46,919 nucleotides of DNA. Origin: a virus. The stretch covers positions 1 through 46,919 of IMG/VR virus record IMGVR_UViG_3300036846_000438. One strand, given 5' to 3'. The notes under the pieces were generated by a model that searched no databases, had not been told where the DNA came from, and saw only the letters and a list, made by a program, of their open reading frames with translations. The stretch's first letter is position 1, and every line of letters begins with the position of its first letter. Made by a program: the position numbers and the translations under genes. Shown here one piece after another: positions 7,581-15,214 of this stretch.

Positions 7581-8021
7581 CTAATGCTTCAGTTCACGAA
7601 GTCGATGGTGGAGTCGTTCCATCTTCTTGCGATTGATGGGTCTCTCGCAAAGGATGAGGGCTACTCGGGCTTGCGGTCCTTTGAGTTGTAGGTAGGGAAG
7701 AACCCCAGAAAGAATCCACTCAACATCAGTTCCCCTCCTCAGTCTCCACCATACATCTCGACTTCTAGGAGACAATGTGCCACACTTGAAGGTCTCATAT
7801 AACCACTCTAGAGGGGCGGGGCGTACTTGCTTGATAGTCACTTGCACTCCGTAAGAAACCCACAGGCCACTCCCACTTCGCTTCGTGGTAGATATGCACC
7901 CCTCCCCATCTAAGAAACCCGCCAAGTATGCCCACTCCTCCGACCTTATCCGCGGTCGCGCAGGGGTTGGAGCGTAAGAGTTTCCACGGGACACGTAGGG
8001 AGAGGCTCGTTTCTCATCCAC
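7581..8021 (-). CDS. LAGLIDADG homing endonuclease, 146 aa
   Basis: The motif YLAGFLDGEGCIS at about residues 32-44 is the LAGLIDADG helix with its catalytic acidic residue. Downstream come beta-strand-like segments (SYGVQVTIKQV) and a basic C-terminus. Only one clear LAGLIDADG motif is seen, so it probably acts as a homodimer. Its first 76 nt overlap, in another frame, the 3' end of the second synthase-like gene, and it ends just upstream of the promoter at 7548-7576. Thymidylate-synthase-type genes are recurrent homing targets. The GAAGAG before the ATG could act as a weak ribosome binding site. Confidence 0.8.
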   Translation of the reverse strand: MDEKRASPYVSRGNSYAPTPARPRIRSEEWAYLAGFLDGEGCISTTKRSGSGLWVSYGVQVTIKQVRPAPLEWLYETFKCGTLSPRSRDVWWRLRRGTDVEWILSGVLPYLQLKGPQARVALILCERPINRKKMERLHHRLRELKH

Positions 8022-8785
8022 TCTTCGTAACGCCTCCTAACTCTTCGTAACGGTCCGTAGCGTTCCTCTTCTAATGGTACACTATTCTCATACTTCTCAA
8101 CGATTCCTTTGGCCCACTTGCGTATGAGCTTGAGGGTAGGGTGGTTCTCAGACGGATACTCAGCCGAGGCGTCAGGGTCCACTATCAAAGGCCACAGGCC
8201 CGATCGGAACAAGTACGGGATGCCCTTGAATGAGTGAGCCTGATGACTTGCGCAGTTCCATCTGAACGCGAAGTCCTCTGGCTTCTTACCTATCCGTCTA
8301 CCTATCTCTCGGGCTATGACGTGGCACAGGGCGAGATCAGCTCCGCCCATGTAGGTGATGTAGGTCACACGAGACTGCAGTGCCAGCACGGGCTGACCCT
8401 CGTTGGACACGCGGAAGTTGAGCGCGGACATGCAGCCACCCCAACGATGCTTCTTCGCCCTGAACTCGGGCGAGCGGAACATCATGCTGGTAACAACTCC
8501 ATGCTTGACACCTCCAAGACCAATCTCTTCACTTCTTCGGAGGAAGGATTCAAGACGGCTAAGATCAAGATATTCTCGCTGGAGAACTGTAAAGCGACTA
8601 CGGTTGAGCCACAAATCTCTTCCAAGATCGAACTTATACGCCATCGATCTGCAGCCGACAAGGTTGTCGTATCTAATGACATCGAGTCCTGAGACAAAGT
8701 CTATCTCCTTATCCTTGGCACACACCATGCTCGTAGCTTCTCCGTGCCAGAGCTCAGTCAGATTCTTATACTCCTTTACTCTCAC
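7946..8785 (-). CDS. Second thymidylate-synthase-superfamily enzyme (divergent)
   Basis: 279 aa. A divergent TS fold is suggested by GGCMSALNF (Cys118 as candidate nucleophile), then Q-S-R-V-T-Y at 137-142 and a GGAD block ending in Asp150, where dUMP enzymes have Asn. The middle is conserved-looking; both ends are unusual. Start GTG 8785 has GGGGGGAAG upstream and overlaps the MazG-like stop by 20 nt. The 3' end overlaps the LAGLIDADG gene. It may act on a second pyrimidine substrate or a later modification step. The assignment rests on motif order only. Confidence 0.6.
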   Translation of the reverse strand: MRVKEYKNLTELWHGEATSMVCAKDKEIDFVSGLDVIRYDNLVGCRSMAYKFDLGRDLWLNRSRFTVLQREYLDLSRLESFLRRSEEIGLGGVKHGVVTSMMFRSPEFRAKKHRWGGCMSALNFRVSNEGQPVLALQSRVTYITYMGGADLALCHVIAREIGRRIGKKPEDFAFRWNCASHQAHSFKGIPYLFRSGLWPLIVDPDASAEYPSENHPTLKLIRKWAKGIVEKYENSVPLEEERYGPLRRVRRRYEEWMRNEPLPTCPVETLTLQPLRDRG

Positions 8786-9095
8786 TGCTTCCCCCCACCG
8801 GGTCTGCTATCCAGTCACGCGCCATCACCATCTTGGCTGTGTCCTCGTAGATGCTCATCATGTCCCACCCCTTGTAGGAACAGAACCCAGCGAGATAGAT
8901 GAGAATGTCGCCGATGGCATCGTATGCCTCTGCCTCATGCAGCTCGCTGTTACCCCTGATGTGCTGTATCCGCTTGAGCACTGCATGAGACAGTTCACCT
9001 ACCTCCTCTACTACGCCCAGTAGTTGCTGAGTGGCGTCAGCCCCAGGAAAGTTACGTTGCCTCCATCGGTGGAGCATGATCTGGGTGTCATTCAC
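8766..9095 (-). CDS. MazG-like NTP pyrophosphohydrolase
   Basis: 109 aa. EEVGELSHAVLKR at about residues 30-42 and AYDAIGDILIYLAGF at about 57-71 match the metal-binding ExxE and D-x-x-x-D motifs of single-domain MazG proteins. The enzyme would hydrolyse (d)NTPs to monophosphates, feeding dNMPs to the kinase and synthase-like enzymes, or lower ppGpp. Start ATG 9095 overlaps the stop of the 74-aa gene (9092-9094). Confidence 0.8.
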   Translation of the reverse strand: MNDTQIMLHRWRQRNFPGADATQQLLGVVEEVGELSHAVLKRIQHIRGNSELHEAEAYDAIGDILIYLAGFCSYKGWDMMSIYEDTAKMVMARDWIADPVGGSSESKGV

Positions 9096-9316
9096 TTAGT
9101 CTCCTTCTGTAGGTCGTCAAGGCCATACACCTTGGTCTTTTGCAGAAAGTTGCCCATGCCCGTGTGTAGCTCTACAGCAGCCTCCCGAGCGATAGGTATG
9201 AGCAGTGTCGTGTTGGGGAGGCCCTCGATGCCGTTGAGTCTGATAGTGACGCCGCCACTGGGCTCGGCAGCTATCGCTACGTTACAGTTGTCGAGTATGA
9301 GCAGCAAGCTCTTCAC
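9092..9316 (-). CDS. Hypothetical protein, 74 aa
   Basis: Not recognised. Reads as a small alternating beta/helix protein (SLLLILDNCNVAIAAEPSGG). The frame opens with GTG 9316, overlapping the kinase gene by 35 nt; a TTG at 9307 preceded by GAAGAG is an alternative start. The stop overlaps the MazG-like start. Confidence 0.5.
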   Translation of the reverse strand: MKSLLLILDNCNVAIAAEPSGGVTIRLNGIEGLPNTTLLIPIAREAAVELHTGMGNFLQKTKVYGLDDLQKETK

Positions 9317-9833
9317 GCTCCCGTCTGCTGTAGAGGTACTCGGCTATCAATGGGGTCAGTACGCTTGGATGGTCACGGGTGTAGTCGTACTCGTTGTACT
9401 CATCAGCGAGCTGTAGGTAGTAGGCGTAGATGTCGGGGGTCTTCTCGATCACCCTGTCTAGCTGATGGGTGTTGGTCAGGTTATCCATCACTGTCTGGAG
9501 TGGCGGCACGCATACGATCACTAAGGCCACAGCCCGAGCTATGTGGTCGAACATCTCTATTTCGTTTGAGGTGAAGCTCCCGTACCGTTCGTGGGGGATG
9601 CCGCTTGCCGCGTAGATAGGGTCGCTAAACGGTCCCAGTCTGTCCCATACGAGCGGGGGGTGGTTGCAGGCGAGCTCCCTATACACCGCCCGCCACGTGT
9701 CGAGCCTAGTAGTGCGATAGATCTCGTCGCGGTTCTTTATGCTGCGTTGCCCCATGCGCAGCCCGAAGTTGTCAGTTATCCAGCTACAGAGAGTGGACTT
9801 GCCGCTACCGTCTACCCCCTCGACTACGATCAA
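9282..9833 (-). CDS. P-loop deoxynucleoside monophosphate kinase (thymidylate-kinase-like)
   Basis: 183 aa. The Walker A motif GVDGSGKST lies at residues 6-14, in the MIVVEG strand context of dTMP kinases. WDRLGPFSDPIYA at about 63-75 corresponds to the DR(Y/F) substrate-binding motif region. It starts at TTG 9833, overlapping the previous TGA, with AGAGCAGG upstream. With the synthase-like enzymes it would raise normal or modified dNMPs to diphosphates. Confidence 0.82.
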   Translation of the reverse strand: MIVVEGVDGSGKSTLCSWITDNFGLRMGQRSIKNRDEIYRTTRLDTWRAVYRELACNHPPLVWDRLGPFSDPIYAASGIPHERYGSFTSNEIEMFDHIARAVALVIVCVPPLQTVMDNLTNTHQLDRVIEKTPDIYAYYLQLADEYNEYDYTRDHPSVLTPLIAEYLYSRREREELAAHTRQL

Positions 9834-10129
9834 GGACCTGCTCTCCCCGGACGGTCAGGTGTCGGATGTCCTTCCATTTGCGCCTCCTCGGGTGTCTCGT
9901 CTTCCATGTCTATACCCGCTTGCAGTCCTTGCATGGTCGCTTCTTGATAGACAGGGTGCCCCTCAGCACCAATGACTGGGTTCTCAGTCTCGTCAGTGGC
10001 TTCGTCCTGCTCTTGGAGCCTTGGATCTTGGTGAAGTTGAGGGTCCTCGCGAGGTTCTTGCTCCCCTCGACTGCCCCTAGGTTCTCTTTCAGGATCTCTA
10101 TCCTCTGGTGGTTGTCGTCCCGTTGACAT
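9830..10129 (-). CDS. Disordered charged protein, 99 aa
   Basis: Very rich in E, D, P, R and Q (RDPEREPRGSRGEQEPRED), with no hydrophobic core, so probably intrinsically disordered. Start ATG 10129 follows AGGAGGGG by 2-3 nt and lies behind the promoter at 10158-10166. Coupled to the kinase by overlap of its stop with the TTG start. Function unknown. Confidence 0.55.
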   Translation of the reverse strand: MSTGRQPPEDRDPEREPRGSRGEQEPREDPQLHQDPRLQEQDEATDETENPVIGAEGHPVYQEATMQGLQAGIDMEDETPEEAQMEGHPTPDRPGRAGP

Positions 10130-10155
10130 TACCCCCTCCTGTTGTGTATGTAAGG

Positions 10156-11565
10156 TCATCTTATCATCTCGCCGATCAACTCAGGCTTAGTGTGAATCAA
10201 CTGAGCTACTGCCTGCTTCGAGCGCAGCGCGACCCAAATGTACTCGTCCACAGTGTCAGTCGCCATCAGCACCTTGTAGTTACACGGCATCTTTTGCGGC
10301 GGGCGCCACGTGCGTCTCATGCTCTGCTCGAACTGCACGTAGTCGTAGGACAGCGAGTAGTAGACAGTGTCGTGTGCCGCCGCCAACGAAATGCTCAGGG
10401 ACCCTGTGGCTATCTGGGAAGCGAACACTGTGAGCTTGTCAGACTCCTCGAAGTGCGCGATGAATCTGTCCCGTTGGTCTTGCTTGATCTTGCCGTAAAA
10501 AGGTATGACGTGGTACCCAACTTCTTTACATGCTGCAGCCACAGTCCTCAGGTCGTCTATGAATCTGACGTACACCACGACCTTCTGCACCTCGTTCTCC
10601 ATGTACCCCTGCATGAGGTCTTTGAACACGCGCTCCTTCTCACGCCCCACGCGACGCTTGTGCTCGTTGCTGGCGAGGTAGCCCCCAGTGAGCTGCGACA
10701 GTCTCAATAGCCGAGTCAGCACCATAGGCGCCTCGAACTCAATGTCCTCGAAGTACACCAACGCCTCAGCTGCCATCTTGTCGTAGATCTTGCGTGACTC
10801 AACCAAGGACACAGGGACGATCTCGGGTGCTCCGCGCTTGGGCATGTCTACGCAGTCCTCGAGTTTACATGCGTAGGTATACGGCTCGATGCGCTGAAAG
10901 AGCTGCTTGAGATTGATGAGCTTGATGAGTTGGTGTCCCCCGTAGCCGCCCCAGACGCCGTACGTGCGTTTGAAGACTCCCCAGGAGCCGCCTAGGATCC
11001 CCTCGTCGATGTTGCGGTATTGACCGAACTGATCTAAAGGGTGATTACGTATCGGCGTCCCTGTCATGTTCAGGACGCGCGCGGCTAATTGACTGAGGAC
11101 GAAGGACGCCTTTGTCCGTTTACTGTTGGGGTTAGCGAGCGAGTGACCCTCGTCGAAGACGACTAGCGTCGGCGCATCCTGCAGGTAATGAGCGAGCTCA
11201 GTGAAGTGATCTACCTCAGTGACGCTCTTGAGATCGCCTGTCTCCTTGTCTCGTCTGTTGATCGTATACCTGAAGGTGCGGTCGTAGTTGACCACCTTCC
11301 ATCGTAGGGTCTTCGACCCGCAGTGCTCTAGCACCTGCAGGTTCCACACCCCTATAGCTGAGAGTGGACACACCACCAGCACTTGCTTGATATTGCCGAG
11401 CTGCTCTTGGATGCAGGCGTAGTCTATCGCCGTCTTCGTCTTACCTGTCCCCATATCCATAGGTAGCGCCCCGCCTACTTCTTTACACGGCTCGCTCAGT
11501 AGCTTCTTCAGTGCTGCTACTTGATGTGCCCAGGGTTTAGTTTGGAAGTGGTAGGAGTTACTCAT
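10156..11565 (-). CDS. SNF2/superfamily 2 DNA helicase
   Basis: 469 aa. Helicase motifs in order: PMDMGTGKTKTA (motif I, about 35-46), VVCPLSAIGVWN (Ia), VFDEGH (II), NMTGTPIRN (III), VVVYVRFIDD (IV), FASQIATGSLSISLAAA (V), and QSMRRTWRPPQ (VI, about 417-427). This is the SNF2-type layout seen in many phage replication helicases or remodelers. Start ATG 11565 overlaps the end of the previous gene. One GGACACAGGG copy lies at 10807-10816. Confidence 0.88.
   Translation of the reverse strand: MSNSYHFQTKPWAHQVAALKKLLSEPCKEVGGALPMDMGTGKTKTAIDYACIQEQLGNIKQVLVVCPLSAIGVWNLQVLEHCGSKTLRWKVVNYDRTFRYTINRRDKETGDLKSVTEVDHFTELAHYLQDAPTLVVFDEGHSLANPNSKRTKASFVLSQLAARVLNMTGTPIRNHPLDQFGQYRNIDEGILGGSWGVFKRTYGVWGGYGGHQLIKLINLKQLFQRIEPYTYACKLEDCVDMPKRGAPEIVPVSLVESRKIYDKMAAEALVYFEDIEFEAPMVLTRLLRLSQLTGGYLASNEHKRRVGREKERVFKDLMQGYMENEVQKVVVYVRFIDDLRTVAAACKEVGYHVIPFYGKIKQDQRDRFIAHFEESDKLTVFASQIATGSLSISLAAAHDTVYYSLSYDYVQFEQSMRRTWRPPQKMPCNYKVLMATDTVDEYIWVALRSKQAVAQLIHTKPELIGEMIR
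10158..10166 (-). promoter_or_regulatory. Extended -10 promoter (TGATAAGAT) at the end of the helicase gene
   Basis: Minus strand TGATAAGAT is an extended -10. The leader CTTACATACACAACAGGAGGGG resembles other leaders in this window (ACATAC plus a CACAA stretch before the ribosome binding site). It would drive the 99-aa protein, kinase, MazG and second synthase genes. The -35 is not convincing. Confidence 0.45.
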
Positions 11566-11821
11566 ACTCTCCTTTGTATCGCTGTCTGAAGTACTCTAGT
11601 CTGTGTGCCCACTTCTGAGGGTTGTGTCTACGCTTGTACTCGTACTTCGCTCGTGACTCTGCCTTGAGTAGGGCTTTGTGCTCGGCACAGCCCAGCATGT
11701 ACCCGTGGTTCTGGATGCGCGCAGCGTCGCACGCCCTCAGTCTCACAAGCTCCCCACACACGCAGCAGGGTAGCTTGACGTAGTGAGTGAAGTTCTCGGG
11801 GTAGTCACTCGACGGTGTCAC
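11558..11821 (-). CDS. Small Cys/His protein, possible zinc finger, 87 aa
   Basis: LPCCVCGELVRLRACDAARIQNHG... followed by GCAEH gives a CxxC...C...CxxH arrangement that could bind zinc. The C-terminus is Arg/Lys/Tyr rich. Start GTG 11821 is chosen because it overlaps the previous gene by only 17 nt and is preceded by GGGGCGGG; an ATG at 11905 would overlap by 100 nt. Not otherwise recognised. Confidence 0.55.
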   Translation of the reverse strand: MTPSSDYPENFTHYVKLPCCVCGELVRLRACDAARIQNHGYMLGCAEHKALLKAESRAKYEYKRRHNPQKWAHRLEYFRQRYKGEYE

Positions 11822-12125
11822 CCGCCCCGCCCCTGAATTTGATGCCGTCGGTGATGTCTTCGTGCTGTTCTTGGAGCCACCCCAGTATCGCCATGTCTTG
11901 GACACAGGGTCCCCCGCAATAGCCGGCGACGATGCCCTGGTGGGTGACGAACAGAATAGTGGTCTCGCCCAGCTTGGAGCCGCAGGTCATGCACTTGCCC
12001 TCAGTGAGCGGCCGATACACCTCCAGCATGTCCCCCTCGAGCATATCGTCCACGAATCCTATCGCCTCGATGAGAGTCCTAACGTTGCTTGGCACGTCTT
12101 CGAACACGTCTGGGTCTTCTGCCAT
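11805..12125 (-). CDS. Hypothetical protein with putative zinc-binding cysteines, 106 aa
   Basis: An acidic N-terminus is followed by KCMTCGSKL and GYCGGPC, compatible with a CxxC...CxxxC zinc site. Start ATG 12125 has GGAGGTCGT directly upstream. It overlaps the 3' end of the preceding gene by 47 nt in a different frame. Contains GGACACAGGG at 11900-11909. No family recognised. Confidence 0.55.
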   Translation of the reverse strand: MAEDPDVFEDVPSNVRTLIEAIGFVDDMLEGDMLEVYRPLTEGKCMTCGSKLGETTILFVTHQGIVAGYCGGPCVQDMAILGWLQEQHEDITDGIKFRGGAGDTVE

Positions 12126-12591
12126 ACGACCTCCACTCTATGGTAGTTGCTTTAGGGTTGTGCAGCCTGACGTAAAAGTCTTTAGTCGAGACGCTGCACA
12201 CGGGACAGTGCACGGACCGCTTGAGCGTGTCCGCCTCGAACCGCCGGAGCTTGATGCAATAGGGGCACCAATAGATGCCGCGCGCGTTGTAGTCAGGCAT
12301 AAGATCCTCGTAGGTGATGACCTTACGGCGGTATCTCTTGCCTCCCCGTTTGACTATCTTGTAGCTGACTTGCTCGTGCTCGGTGATGGACACAGGGGGA
12401 GGGAAGCCGATGTTGCAACACCTCAGGGTGACGCCCTTGCGCCCCGCTTGCTCGAGCTTAGAGTACAGCTTCAGAGCTGCTCCAAAGTCTTCATCGAACC
12501 TCTTGTGGGCGTACCCGTTGGACGATGCCGGGGGACGCCATATCACCTCCCAGCGCGCGCCGTTGTTCAGGGAGTTCTGACTAAGTGCCAT
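12079..12591 (-). CDS. Zinc-ribbon protein with basic C-terminus, 170 aa
   Basis: WCPYC at about residue 108 and HCPVC at about 128 form a two-knuckle zinc ribbon. The final 20 residues are Arg-rich (RRPRRVRRRAKQR). Nucleic-acid binding is likely, but the specific role is unknown. Start ATG 12591 overlaps the tiny upstream frame by 11 nt. A GGACACAGGG copy lies at 12388-12397. Confidence 0.6.
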   Translation of the reverse strand: MALSQNSLNNGARWEVIWRPPASSNGYAHKRFDEDFGAALKLYSKLEQAGRKGVTLRCCNIGFPPPVSITEHEQVSYKIVKRGGKRYRRKVITYEDLMPDYNARGIYWCPYCIKLRRFEADTLKRSVHCPVCSVSTKDFYVRLHNPKATTIEWRSYGRRPRRVRRRAKQR

Positions 12592-12640
12592 ATACCCAAT
12601 CGCAGATCTTCACCCATAAGCGTCTGATCCTACGCCTCAT
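12581..12640 (-). CDS. Tiny cationic peptide frame, 19 aa
   Basis: Opens with ATG overlapping the stop of the 61-aa gene (TAATG) and closes 11 nt inside the 170-aa gene. The product MRRRIRRLWVKICDWVYGT is Arg/Trp-rich. Such a position is typical of a coupled leader or a translation bridge. Whether a stable peptide is made cannot be judged. Confidence 0.35.
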   Translation of the reverse strand: MRRRIRRLWVKICDWVYGT

Positions 12641-12825
12641 TAGAACTTGCCTCCGTCTCGTGTTGAGCCGTCTGCTTGGAGCCACTTGCCCTTGCCTTGC
12701 CCGATGTACTTTGTGGGCTCTGCGAACACCATGCCCGTCTCGTAATGGACAGCAGTGACAGTGTAGTCGAGATCCTTGTCCGCGAGCGTCCTCAGGACTC
12801 GGCGAGTGAGATAAACTTGATCCAC
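12640..12825 (-). CDS. Hypothetical protein, 61 aa
   Basis: Begins MDQVYLTRRVLRTLADKD, followed by a beta-rich segment. Not recognised. Start GTG 12825 has AAAAAGGAGG 9 nt upstream and is the first gene behind the minus-strand promoter at 12867-12895, so it opens the large leftward operon. Confidence 0.65.
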   Translation of the reverse strand: MDQVYLTRRVLRTLADKDLDYTVTAVHYETGMVFAEPTKYIGQGKGKWLQADGSTRDGGKF

Positions 12826-12866
12826 GGGAACGGTCCTCCTTTTTGTGTATACGTGCGTTCACGTAC

Positions 12867-12895
12867 ATCGTATCAACGTGGTCAACCAGTGTAAA
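12867..12895 (-). promoter_or_regulatory. Leftward sigma70-type promoter
   Basis: Minus strand TTTACA (12895-12890), 17-bp spacer, TACGAT (12872-12867) with an extended TGA just before the -10. Downstream is an inverted repeat TACGTG-AACG-CACGTA, then CACAAAAAGGAGG. It fires leftward into the 12.8-to-10 kb gene block, back to back with the PrimPol promoter. Confidence 0.75.
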
Positions 12896-12928
12896 CTGCG
12901 TGGGATGGGAGTGGACACAGGGGTCGGC

Positions 12929-12955
12929 TTGGGGCTCGTTTTCCAGTGATACGAT
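12929..12955 (+). promoter_or_regulatory. Rightward promoter of the primase-helicase operon
   Basis: TGATACGAT (extended -10, TACGAT at 12950-12955), with a weak TTGGGG at 12929-12934. A GGACACAGGG site (12913-12922) lies just upstream. Divergent from the 12867-12895 promoter, so the roughly 160-bp gap is a bidirectional control region. Confidence 0.55.
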
Positions 12956-12987
12956 TGTTGATTTTTCACCTATCTCGGAGGCGAGTC

Positions 12988-13788
12988 ATGGATCCAATGG
13001 AGTTCTTGCGGAGGGTATGGTCTAAGCAGGGTGAGGGTGTGGGTTTCATATGCTCACGCAGGAGCAATACCTCGTGGTTTGAGAAGGCAGTATCGTACCC
13101 CCGAGAGCTGTCGGCGTTTGAGTTGGAGAGGTATGCCGATGGCGACAACTACTTCAGCCCCAATCTTTACGGCAGTCGTACTCGCAGGAGGAACAACGTA
13201 CTGCCTTCCCGGTGGCTGTACGCTGATCTCGACGGCGTAGATCCTAGTGGGTTAGACGGCAAGTTACGCCCGACAGTTGCGTGGTCAACAAGTGAGGGCC
13301 GATATCAGGCGATGTGGTTGACACAGCCTCTTGAGAGAGCAACTCACGAGAGACTGAATAAGCAGCTGACTTACCTAGTGGGTGCAGACAAGAGTGGGTG
13401 GGACGCTACGCAAGTGCTTCGTATCCCGGGGACGAAGAACTACAAGTACGAGAGTGAGCCCATTGTGGAACTCTTGTGGTTCAACGATGGCGTCCGAAAA
13501 ATACAGGGGTCAGGGATGGAGGTACCCGAGGACACAGGGGGAGGGGTGTTCAGGGTTGCCGAGTTAGGTGGGAAGGAGGTACCCGCTTGGATCCGACAAA
13601 GGTTGCGTACACAAGTACCTGCAGGGGACAGGAGCAGGGTCCTCTTCAAGATGGAGCTAGACTTGTTATCCAAGGGTTGGTCGAAGGCTGAGGTCTTCAC
13701 CCTGCTTCGTTCGTCAGTGTGGAACAAGTTCGATGATCGAAGACTGTCGGACGATATCCGCAGGGCAGCGAAGAGGGTCGGACGATGA
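12988..13788 (+). CDS. PrimPol/RepB-type DNA primase
   Basis: 266 aa from ATG 12988, which has CGGAGG 7 nt upstream. The catalytic D-x-D is seen in WLYADLDGVD (D80, D82). It is followed by WSTSEGRYQAMW near 99-110 and a DATQVLRIPGTKNYK block at 139-153, the order of motifs in archaeo-eukaryotic-type primase domains of phage RepB/PrimPol proteins. It would make primers for the UDG-polymerase. Overlaps the helicase gene by an ATGA. One GGACACAGGG copy lies inside (13530-13539). Confidence 0.8.
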   Translation: MDPMEFLRRVWSKQGEGVGFICSRRSNTSWFEKAVSYPRELSAFELERYADGDNYFSPNLYGSRTRRRNNVLPSRWLYADLDGVDPSGLDGKLRPTVAWSTSEGRYQAMWLTQPLERATHERLNKQLTYLVGADKSGWDATQVLRIPGTKNYKYESEPIVELLWFNDGVRKIQGSGMEVPEDTGGGVFRVAELGGKEVPAWIRQRLRTQVPAGDRSRVLFKMELDLLSKGWSKAEVFTLLRSSVWNKFDDRRLSDDIRRAAKRVGR

Positions 13789-14822
13789 GTGACGACGGCG
13801 AACTCAGACTAGTCAGGTTCGACCCCTCCAAGGCGAGGTCAGCAAGGTGGATGTGGAGGGATAGTTATGGGGGCTATCTGCTAAAAGGCGACCTCAACTT
13901 TGTCACCGGTAACCCCAGCGCAGGCAAGAGTAACTTGGGTGCGTGGATCCTAGCTGCACTTACCGAGGCGAGTCTACCCGGGTGTCATCAACGCAGACCC
14001 GTCAACTGCGCGTTGATAGCCACTGAGGATGACTTCAACGAGAAGTGGGGTCCGATGGTCATAGCTAACGGCGGGAACATGGATCGCGTCTTCTTGGTAG
14101 AGCACAAAGAGTACGGGTTGATAGATCTCCAACGTCAACTGCAACCAACGATGGAACTGTTCAGGCGTTGGAGGGTCAAGGCTGTGCTGATCGACGCCAT
14201 CCAGGACCACCTTGGAATAGCTGACGCCAACCACAACCAGCAAGTCCGCAAAGTTCTCACGCCATTGCAGAGAGCGCTAAGAGGGGTAGATGCGTCAGCC
14301 ATAGCATACGCCCACCCAAACAAGAAGGGCGATACCTTCGAGGCGATGGTGAATGGTGCCCGAGCGTTCTATGCTGTCCCCAGGATAGCAACTTACTTAG
14401 GCACTGACCCTCAGGATGAGAAGCGCAGGGTGTTGGTTCAGCGGAAGAACAATGCTGCCGCTGACTTGGCGATCTCAAAGGAATTCAGGATAGTAGGAGA
14501 CCACGTAAGACCTAACGGTCGGAATGTGGAAACTTCCCGGGTTGTCGGGATGAGGGATTGCGAGCTGACCTTTGATGACTTACTAGCTCCGAGCAAACGC
14601 GGACCCACGAGCTATGTCGATGATGAGTTACTTCTGCTTCTCAGTAAAGGTCCGTGCCTATACAAGGAAGCACTGGAGAAGATCGGCTGCCACCGGCACA
14701 CCCTAGATAAGGCGATTGTGAGGGTGGGAGCGAGAACTAAAAAGTATGAGTACCAAGGCCCCAGTTTTATCATTCCTCGCGGGCATACGTCGGGTGCTCG
14801 AGAAGCTACGTCGCGCGCGTAG
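13785..14822 (+). CDS. RepA/AAA_25-like RecA-fold replicative helicase
   Basis: 345 aa. Walker A GNPSAGKSN at about residues 41-49, Walker B VLIDAIQD at about 137-144, and an AYAHPNKKGD block near 175-184 match RepA/DnaB-related hexameric ATPases of the AAA_25 type. The C-terminal 80 residues look like a winged helix (YVDDELLLLLSKGPCLYKEAL). Coupled to the primase by ATGA, so primase and helicase are made together. Confidence 0.82.
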   Translation: MSDDGELRLVRFDPSKARSARWMWRDSYGGYLLKGDLNFVTGNPSAGKSNLGAWILAALTEASLPGCHQRRPVNCALIATEDDFNEKWGPMVIANGGNMDRVFLVEHKEYGLIDLQRQLQPTMELFRRWRVKAVLIDAIQDHLGIADANHNQQVRKVLTPLQRALRGVDASAIAYAHPNKKGDTFEAMVNGARAFYAVPRIATYLGTDPQDEKRRVLVQRKNNAAADLAISKEFRIVGDHVRPNGRNVETSRVVGMRDCELTFDDLLAPSKRGPTSYVDDELLLLLSKGPCLYKEALEKIGCHRHTLDKAIVRVGARTKKYEYQGPSFIIPRGHTSGAREATSRA

Positions 14823-14989
14823 CCAATTACCACTATGCAGTTTGTCCAGTTTGTCCGGTTTGCGGTGGATCTCAAATTGGCTAAATTGTATAAAGAGTAC
14901 AGAGTAGAGAGACCCCACATGTGTTCGCCTTCTGCTAGAGCTGCCTGATCGCGCGGACGCGATATCCTCGTTCGCGGACGCGAGGGAGG
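14823..14989 (+). repeat. Convergent intergenic region with direct and inverted repeats
   Basis: 167 bp between convergent genes. It holds AGCCAATT / AATTGGCT arms (14821-14828 and 14875-14882), a tandem AGTTTGTCC (14839-14847 and 14848-14856), and a repeated 11-mer CGCGGACGCGA (14952-14962 and 14973-14983). Each copy of the 11-mer lies in a small hairpin: ATCGCG-CGGA-CGCGAT and TCGCG-GA-CGCGA. Paired hairpins suit bidirectional termination. No open frame of interest. Confidence 0.5.
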
Positions 14990-15214
14990 CTACTCATACC
15001 CCATCTCTTTCATTATCTTGCGGACCTTTAGAACTTCAGCCATACCCAGAGTTCCCAGTATTGCCCGATCCATAGCATCTTCCATATTGGACAAGGGCTT
15101 ACCCATGACTATGAGGGCATACCACTCTCCCTTAGTCCTGAACACAGCAGGTCTGAACTCCTGCTCACCAATAACTGGTCCCTCATAGAACAGCCCATCG
15201 TTTCCTGACTTCAT
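14990..15214 (-). CDS. Hypothetical protein, 74 aa
   Basis: Small mixed protein with a predicted helical second half (MEDAMDRAILGTLGMAEVLKVRKIMKEMGY). Start ATG 15214 overlaps the stop of the upstream gene (TGATG) with GGAGG upstream. No family recognised. Confidence 0.6.
   Translation of the reverse strand: MKSGNDGLFYEGPVIGEQEFRPAVFRTKGEWYALIVMGKPLSNMEDAMDRAILGTLGMAEVLKVRKIMKEMGYE

Noticed and set aside
14823-14989. CRISPR-like or attachment site repeats
   Set aside because: Only two copies of each unit, no regular spacing and no integrase gene in the window; a bidirectional terminator is more likely.
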